Shown: positions 7,308-10,655 of the stretch, piece after piece
Numbering within the stretch: the first letter of the stretch is position 1
How the letters are laid out: each line of letters opens with the position of its first letter
NCBI GenBank assembly: GCA_016212345.1
Contig: JACRGM010000153.1
Coordinates: 1-10,655, forward strand
From: Nitrospinota bacterium
GTDB taxonomy: Bacteria; Nitrospinota; Nitrospinia; SZUA-224
DNA length: 10,655 bases
Direction of reading: 5' to 3'
Translations under genes and position numbers: made by a program
Notes under the pieces: generated by a model
Told to the model about the DNA's origin: nothing
The model's database searches: none
What the model saw: the letters and a program-made list of their open reading frames with translations, nothing else

Positions 7308-7330
7308 GTTTCGGGAGTCTCTCCCGAAAC
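7308..7330. repeat. Perfect 10-bp hairpin with TCT triloop between ftsW and murG
   Basis: GTTTCGGGAG (7308-7317) and CTCCCGAAAC (7321-7330) enclose TCT. It is more GC-rich than its surroundings. No T-run follows on either strand, so a classical intrinsic terminator is unlikely. It ends 11 nt before the murG ribosome-binding site and does not cover it. The rest of the 77-bp gap shows nothing I recognise. Its size and pyrimidine triloop match the hairpins upstream of murD and inside murG, suggesting a shared class of small repeat. Confidence 0.8.
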
Positions 7331-7341
7331 CGATCCCCACT

Positions 7342-7347
7342 GGAGAA
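7342..7347 (+). promoter_or_regulatory. Shine-Dalgarno site for murG
   Basis: GGAGAA lies nine bases before the murG ATG at 7357, just downstream of the 7308-7330 hairpin. It supports the chosen start. Confidence 0.7.
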
Positions 7348-7356
7348 ATAGATTGA

Positions 7357-8481
7357 ATGAAGGTAGTTATAGCTGGTGGTGGGACAGGAGGTCATATATA
7401 TCCAGGTATATCTATTGCTAGGGAATTCCTTAAGAGGGATCCAAATACCAGTATACTCTTTGTAGGTACAGAAAGGGGGATTGAGAGAGATATAATTCCG
7501 AAAGAGGGATTTAATCTAAAGAGTATCTCTGTAGGGGGATTAAAAGGGAGGTTCTCTTTGAGGACGGTCATTTCTCTTCTTATATTACCAATAGGGACCG
7601 TCCAGTCTCTTCTCATACTAAAGGGTTACAAACCAGATATCGTTATCGGGGTAGGGGGATATGTAGCAGGACCTCTGATCCTTGCATCCTGGTTATTGGG
7701 GATATCATCTGTTATCCAGGAACAGAATCTATTTCCTGGTATTACAAATAGGATACTTGGAAGGTTTGTTGATAAGATTGCGATCTCCTTTCAGGGATCT
7801 GAGATATATTTCCCGAAAAAAAAGATCTCCCTTACAGGGAATCCGGTAAGGAGTGAGTTTTATAACCTTGATTCTGATCCCATTAGAAGTTTCACTTCTA
7901 ACGAGACTGATAAAGATATAGAGAAAAAAAGAGGAGATAGATTCACACTCCTTGTCTTTGGTGGCAGTCAAGGTTCTCATAAGATTAATTTAGCTATGGT
8001 TGATACCCTTGATATATTTTCAGATATTAAGGATGAGATTCATATCATCCATCAAACAGGAGAAGAGGATTTTCCCTTTGTTAAAGGGGAGTATAGTAAA
8101 AGGGATATCTCAGCAGATATAAGACCTTTTATCTTTAATATGGCAGATAATTATAGGAAAGCAGACCTTGTTGTTTGCAGGGCAGGTGCTACAACGATAG
8201 CAGAGCTAACAGCCTGTGGAAGGTGTGCAATACTTATCCCTTTTCCATACGCTGCTAATAATCATCAAGAGATAAACGCCCGATATATGGAGGAAAAAGG
8301 GGCTGCTATGGTGATAAAGGATTCATATCTCACTGGTGAGCTATTGGCAGAGGGTGTTATCTCCCTGATGAGGGACAGAAAAAGGTTAAAAGAGATGGAG
8401 GTAGAGAGCAAAAGATTAGGTAATCCTGATGCAGGGAGTAAGATAGTAGAGATGTGCTACAAATTAACTTATGACTTATAA
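7357..8481 (+). CDS. murG: Lipid II synthase MurG (undecaprenyl-PP-MurNAc-pentapeptide GlcNAc transferase)
   Basis: This 374-aa peripheral membrane GT-B glycosyltransferase adds GlcNAc from UDP-GlcNAc to lipid I, forming lipid II on the cytoplasmic face. The N-terminal half has the glycine-rich loop GGGTGGHIYPG (7-17) with H13, GVGGYVAGP (98-106) and QEQNLFPGITNR (121-132). After TGNPVR (160-165) the C-terminal half has LVFGGSQGS (199-207), CRAGATTIAEL (274-284) and PFPYAANNHQEINA (295-308), the UDP-GlcNAc site. The linker between NPVR and LVFGGSQG is longer than usual, roughly 33 residues, and charged. It includes a perfect DNA palindrome at 7883-7901. A run of eight A lies near 7816-7823 without breaking the frame. 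A ribosome-binding site at 7342-7347 supports the start. Confidence 0.96.
   Translation: MKVVIAGGGTGGHIYPGISIAREFLKRDPNTSILFVGTERGIERDIIPKEGFNLKSISVGGLKGRFSLRTVISLLILPIGTVQSLLILKGYKPDIVIGVGGYVAGPLILASWLLGISSVIQEQNLFPGITNRILGRFVDKIAISFQGSEIYFPKKKISLTGNPVRSEFYNLDSDPIRSFTSNETDKDIEKKRGDRFTLLVFGGSQGSHKINLAMVDTLDIFSDIKDEIHIIHQTGEEDFPFVKGEYSKRDISADIRPFIFNMADNYRKADLVVCRAGATTIAELTACGRCAILIPFPYAANNHQEINARYMEEKGAAMVIKDSYLTGELLAEGVISLMRDRKRLKEMEVESKRLGNPDAGSKIVEMCYKLTYDL
7883..7901. repeat. Perfect 8-bp palindrome with TTC triloop inside the murG linker
   Basis: TTAGAAGT (7883-7890) and ACTTCTAA (7894-7901) enclose TTC within the murG coding region. They encode part of the variable interdomain linker (residues about 176-182, IRSFTSN). 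Stem length and the all-pyrimidine triloop match the two intergenic hairpins. The linker is longer than in typical MurG, so an in-frame repeat insertion is possible; chance is the alternative. Confidence 0.55.
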
Positions 8482-8493
8482 CTCCTAACTAAC

Positions 8494-8500
8494 GGAGGTG
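8494..8500 (+). promoter_or_regulatory. Strong Shine-Dalgarno site deciding the murC UUG start
   Basis: GGAGGTG lies about six bases before TTG at 8505. No ATG or GTG is placed better, and the site makes TTG the convincing start. CTCC at 8482-8485 could pair weakly with GGAG, but four pairs are too few to claim regulation. Confidence 0.8.
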
Positions 8501-8504
8501 GGTT

Positions 8505-9896
8505 TTGTTTAGAAAGACTCGACATGTACATTTTGTAGGTATTGGTGGTGTCGGAATGAGTGGGATTGCCGAGGTCCTTATAAATAGCGGATACAAGGTT
8601 AGTGGTTCTGATCTTCATGATTCAAAGGGGATTAGACATCTGTGTGATATAGGTGCAGAGGTCTTTATAGGACATTCTCCTTCTAATATAAATGGATCAG
8701 AGGTAGTGGTGGTTTCATCAGCCGTAAGATCTGATAATGTAGAGATAATCTCAGCAAAGGAAAGATCAATACCTGTTATCCCGAGAGGGGAGATGCTCTC
8801 AGAGTTAATGAGATTGAAATATGGTATTGCTGTTGCTGGGAGCCATGGAAAGACTACTACTACCTCTATGATAGCTACTGTACTGGCAGGGGGGGGACTG
8901 GATCCTACAATGGTTATTGGAGGAAGACTTAACAGTCTTGGTAGCGGGGCAAGACTAGGGCAGGGTAATTTCTTAGTAGCAGAGGCGGATGAGAGTGATG
9001 GATCTTTCTTAAGTTTATCTCCCACTATAGCTGTAGTTACTACCATTGATAGGGAACATCTTGATTATTATAGGGATATAAAGAATATAAAAAAGGCATT
9101 TATTAAGTTTATAAATAGAATACCCTTTTACGGTGTAGCGGTCTTATGTATAGATCAGGAACATATACAGAATATTATACCTGAGGTAGAAAAGAGGTAT
9201 ATTACCTATGGTCTCTCTCCAGAGGCAGATTATACAGCAAAGGATATCCTCTTTTCAGGACTACATACAACTCTTTCTGTCTATTGGAAGGGAAGAGATC
9301 TTGGGAAGATAGGGATAAATATGCCTGGAATCCATAATGTATCCAACCTGTTAGCAGCTATTGTTGTTGGACAGGAACTTGATATTGATTTTTCTACTAT
9401 CAGTAACTCATTAGAGGGGTTTAGCGGGATTGAGAGGAGATTTCATATAAAGGGTGAAGAGAGGGGGATCATTGTGATGGATGATTACGGTCATCATCCT
9501 GCGGAGATAAGGGTTACACTCAGGGCGGCCAAGGGTGTATGGAAGGATAAGAGGATCATTGTTGTCTTTCAGCCACACCGATACACAAGGGTGAAGAGCT
9601 TATTAAAGGATTTTTTTAAAGCCTTTCATGATGCAGATTCCCTGATCGTTACCTCAATCTATTCTGCTGGAGAGAGGCCAATACAAGGTGTAGATGGTCA
9701 TCTTCTCTGCAACGGGATAAAGAAACAAGGGCACAGGGATGTGGTCTTTATAGAGGAGAAGGAGGAGATAGTGAGGCATCTACTTGATAGAGTGAAGTCA
9801 GGTGATGTTGTCATGACCTTAGGTGCAGGGGATATATGGAAAGTGGGTGTTAATCTGTTGAGGGGATTGAGGGGTGAAGATTGGAAATTGGATTGA
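8505..9896 (+). CDS. murC: UDP-MurNAc:L-alanine ligase MurC, UUG start
   Basis: This 463-aa cytoplasmic Mur ligase adds L-alanine to UDP-MurNAc, the first peptide step. The N-terminal domain begins HVHFVGIGGVGMSGIAEVL (7-25). The ATPase has AGSHGKTTTTSM (111-122), EADESDGSFL (160-169), TTIDREHLDYY (179-189) and IHNVSNLLA (276-284). The C-terminal domain has GIERRFHIKG (308-317), MDDYGHHPAEI (325-335), FQPHRYTR (355-362) and LGAGDIW (439-445). TTG is the start because it gives the common MFRK opening and follows GGAGGTG at ideal spacing; the next in-frame ATG lies within the GVGMSG motif. A run of eight G (8889-8896) leaves the frame open. The gene lies 23 bp after murG and overlaps murB. Confidence 0.95.
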   Translation: MFRKTRHVHFVGIGGVGMSGIAEVLINSGYKVSGSDLHDSKGIRHLCDIGAEVFIGHSPSNINGSEVVVVSSAVRSDNVEIISAKERSIPVIPRGEMLSELMRLKYGIAVAGSHGKTTTTSMIATVLAGGGLDPTMVIGGRLNSLGSGARLGQGNFLVAEADESDGSFLSLSPTIAVVTTIDREHLDYYRDIKNIKKAFIKFINRIPFYGVAVLCIDQEHIQNIIPEVEKRYITYGLSPEADYTAKDILFSGLHTTLSVYWKGRDLGKIGINMPGIHNVSNLLAAIVVGQELDIDFSTISNSLEGFSGIERRFHIKGEERGIIVMDDYGHHPAEIRVTLRAAKGVWKDKRIIVVFQPHRYTRVKSLLKDFFKAFHDADSLIVTSIYSAGERPIQGVDGHLLCNGIKKQGHRDVVFIEEKEEIVRHLLDRVKSGDVVMTLGAGDIWKVGVNLLRGLRGEDWKLD

Positions 9897-10655
9897 TGAG
9901 ATCAGATGTGAAAAGAGATTTAACGAGTCTATGCGTAGATATACCACCTTTCACATTGGTGGTAAGGCGGATATAGTCATATTTCCTGAGGATGTAGAGG
10001 ATATCAGAAAGATCCTCTCTGTTTCAAGAGAAAGAGATATCCCCATTTTTGTCTTGGGAGGAGGGGCAAACCTCCTTGTCAAGGATGGGGGGATCAGGGG
10101 TATTGTCCTTTCCCTGAGAAAGGGATTTAGGGATATTAGGATTGTAGATGGGACAACAGTATCGGTTGGAGTAGGGGCAAAGATTATAGAGGTTGTAGGC
10201 TTTGCGGGAGATAATGGTCTAAGCGGTTTGGAGTTTGCTGCTGGGATTCCAGGTTCAGTAGGAGGGGCACTTATAATGAATGCCGGGGCCGGAGGGAAAG
10301 AGATGGCTGAGGTAGTTGAGTCAGTGACATTAATGAATCAGGAAGGGGATATCCTTAACATGGTAGGAGATGATATAGGATTTGGGTATCGTTATTCCCG
10401 ATTCCCAAGCGGGTCTATTCTTCTAATGGCAAGATTATCATTGAAAGAGGGGGATAAGAGAGAGATCAAGGAGAAGATGGAGGTAAATCTTGAAGAGAGG
10501 AAGAAAAGAGAGCCAATCTCCTTTCCCTCTGCTGGTTCAATATTCAAGAATCCTGTTGGAGATTTTGCCGGCAGGCTTATTGAGTCTGCAGGTCTTAAGG
10601 GGTATAGGATTGGGGATGCACAGGTTTCAGAGAAACATGCAAATTTTATAGTCAA
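9874..10655 (+). CDS. murB: UDP-N-acetylenolpyruvoylglucosamine reductase MurB, 5' part
   Basis: MurB is the FAD- and NADPH-dependent enzyme that reduces UDP-GlcNAc-enolpyruvate to UDP-MurNAc. The frame stays open from 9871 to the window edge, giving 260 codons; about 40 more are expected. Visible motifs are YTTFHIGGKADI (23-34), the FAD loop VLGGGANLLVKDGG (60-73), GLEFAAGIPGSVGGALIMNA (118-137), GYRYSRF (171-177), PSAGSIFKNP (218-227) with S222 as the probable proton-donor serine, and the end region AQVSEKHANFIV (249-260). The SAGSIFKNP form and compact length suggest type II MurB. GTG at 9874 is the first possible start after an in-frame TGA (9868-9870), with AGGGG at 9861-9865 as ribosome-binding site. 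It overlaps murC by 23 nt. ATG at 9931 would lose the conserved N-terminal lead. Confidence 0.94.
   Translation, partial: MKIGNWIDEIRCEKRFNESMRRYTTFHIGGKADIVIFPEDVEDIRKILSVSRERDIPIFVLGGGANLLVKDGGIRGIVLSLRKGFRDIRIVDGTTVSVGVGAKIIEVVGFAGDNGLSGLEFAAGIPGSVGGALIMNAGAGGKEMAEVVESVTLMNQEGDILNMVGDDIGFGYRYSRFPSGSILLMARLSLKEGDKREIKEKMEVNLEERKKREPISFPSAGSIFKNPVGDFAGRLIESAGLKGYRIGDAQVSEKHANFIV

Noticed and set aside
8615..9046. 143-codon open frame on the - strand inside murC, with similar frames opposite ftsI, murE, mraY and murG
   Set aside because: No recognisable domain and complete overlap with conserved coding sequence; treated as shadows.
9931..9933. ATG at 9931 as murB start
   Set aside because: It would remove the conserved lead before YTTFHIGG; GTG at 9874 has a ribosome-binding site and is the first start after the upstream stop.
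10392..10655. 87-codon open frame on the - strand at the right edge
   Set aside because: It is antisense to the clear 5' part of murB, which carries the FAD loop and SAGSIFKNP motif.

Overview
The window holds one tightly packed division and cell-wall (dcw) cluster, all on the + strand. The order is ftsL (3' part), ftsI, murE, mraY, murD, ftsW, murG, murC, murB (5' part). The host appears to be a Gram-negative-type bacterium with meso-diaminopimelate peptidoglycan: MurE carries the DNPR substrate motif, and FtsI is a single-pass class B PBP without PASTA repeats. The DNA is AT-rich by eye, with heavy use of ATA (Ile) and AGG/AGA (Arg) codons and polypurine coding strands. I cannot place it more exactly. 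An uncultured lineage near Nitrospirota or Desulfobacterota would fit, but this is only a guess.

Layout: 2-217 is the FtsL coiled-coil tail. It overlaps ftsI (214-2049) by ATGA, and murE (2052-3566) follows after two bases. The gene normally found next, murF, is absent. In its place lie 137 bp, almost filled by a 123-nt nested palindrome (3566-3688). Then come mraY (best start 3704), a 43-bp gap with a small hairpin, murD (4839-6185), and ftsW overlapping murD by 10 nt (6176-7279). A 77-bp gap with a 10-bp-stem hairpin precedes murG (7357-8481). murC follows with a UUG start (8505-9896), and murB overlaps it from a GTG at 9874 and runs off the right edge.

Together the genes make lipid II and feed septal synthesis. 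MurB and MurC-E build the UDP-MurNAc-peptide, MraY and MurG make lipid I and II at the membrane, and FtsW with FtsI polymerise and crosslink it, with FtsL as part of the divisome activator. MurF activity must come from elsewhere in the genome.

The genes are ordinary; the unusual layer is structural. Short palindromes occur both between genes and inside variable loops of genes: an in-frame GC-rich insertion in FtsI, a 19-nt palindrome in the MurG linker, and two intergenic triloop hairpins. They look like dispersed palindromic repeats. MraY also has Asn where the family has a catalytic-site Asp. No promoter, intrinsic terminator, tRNA, CRISPR or transposase gene was seen. No stretch of more than 300 bases lacks a gene.
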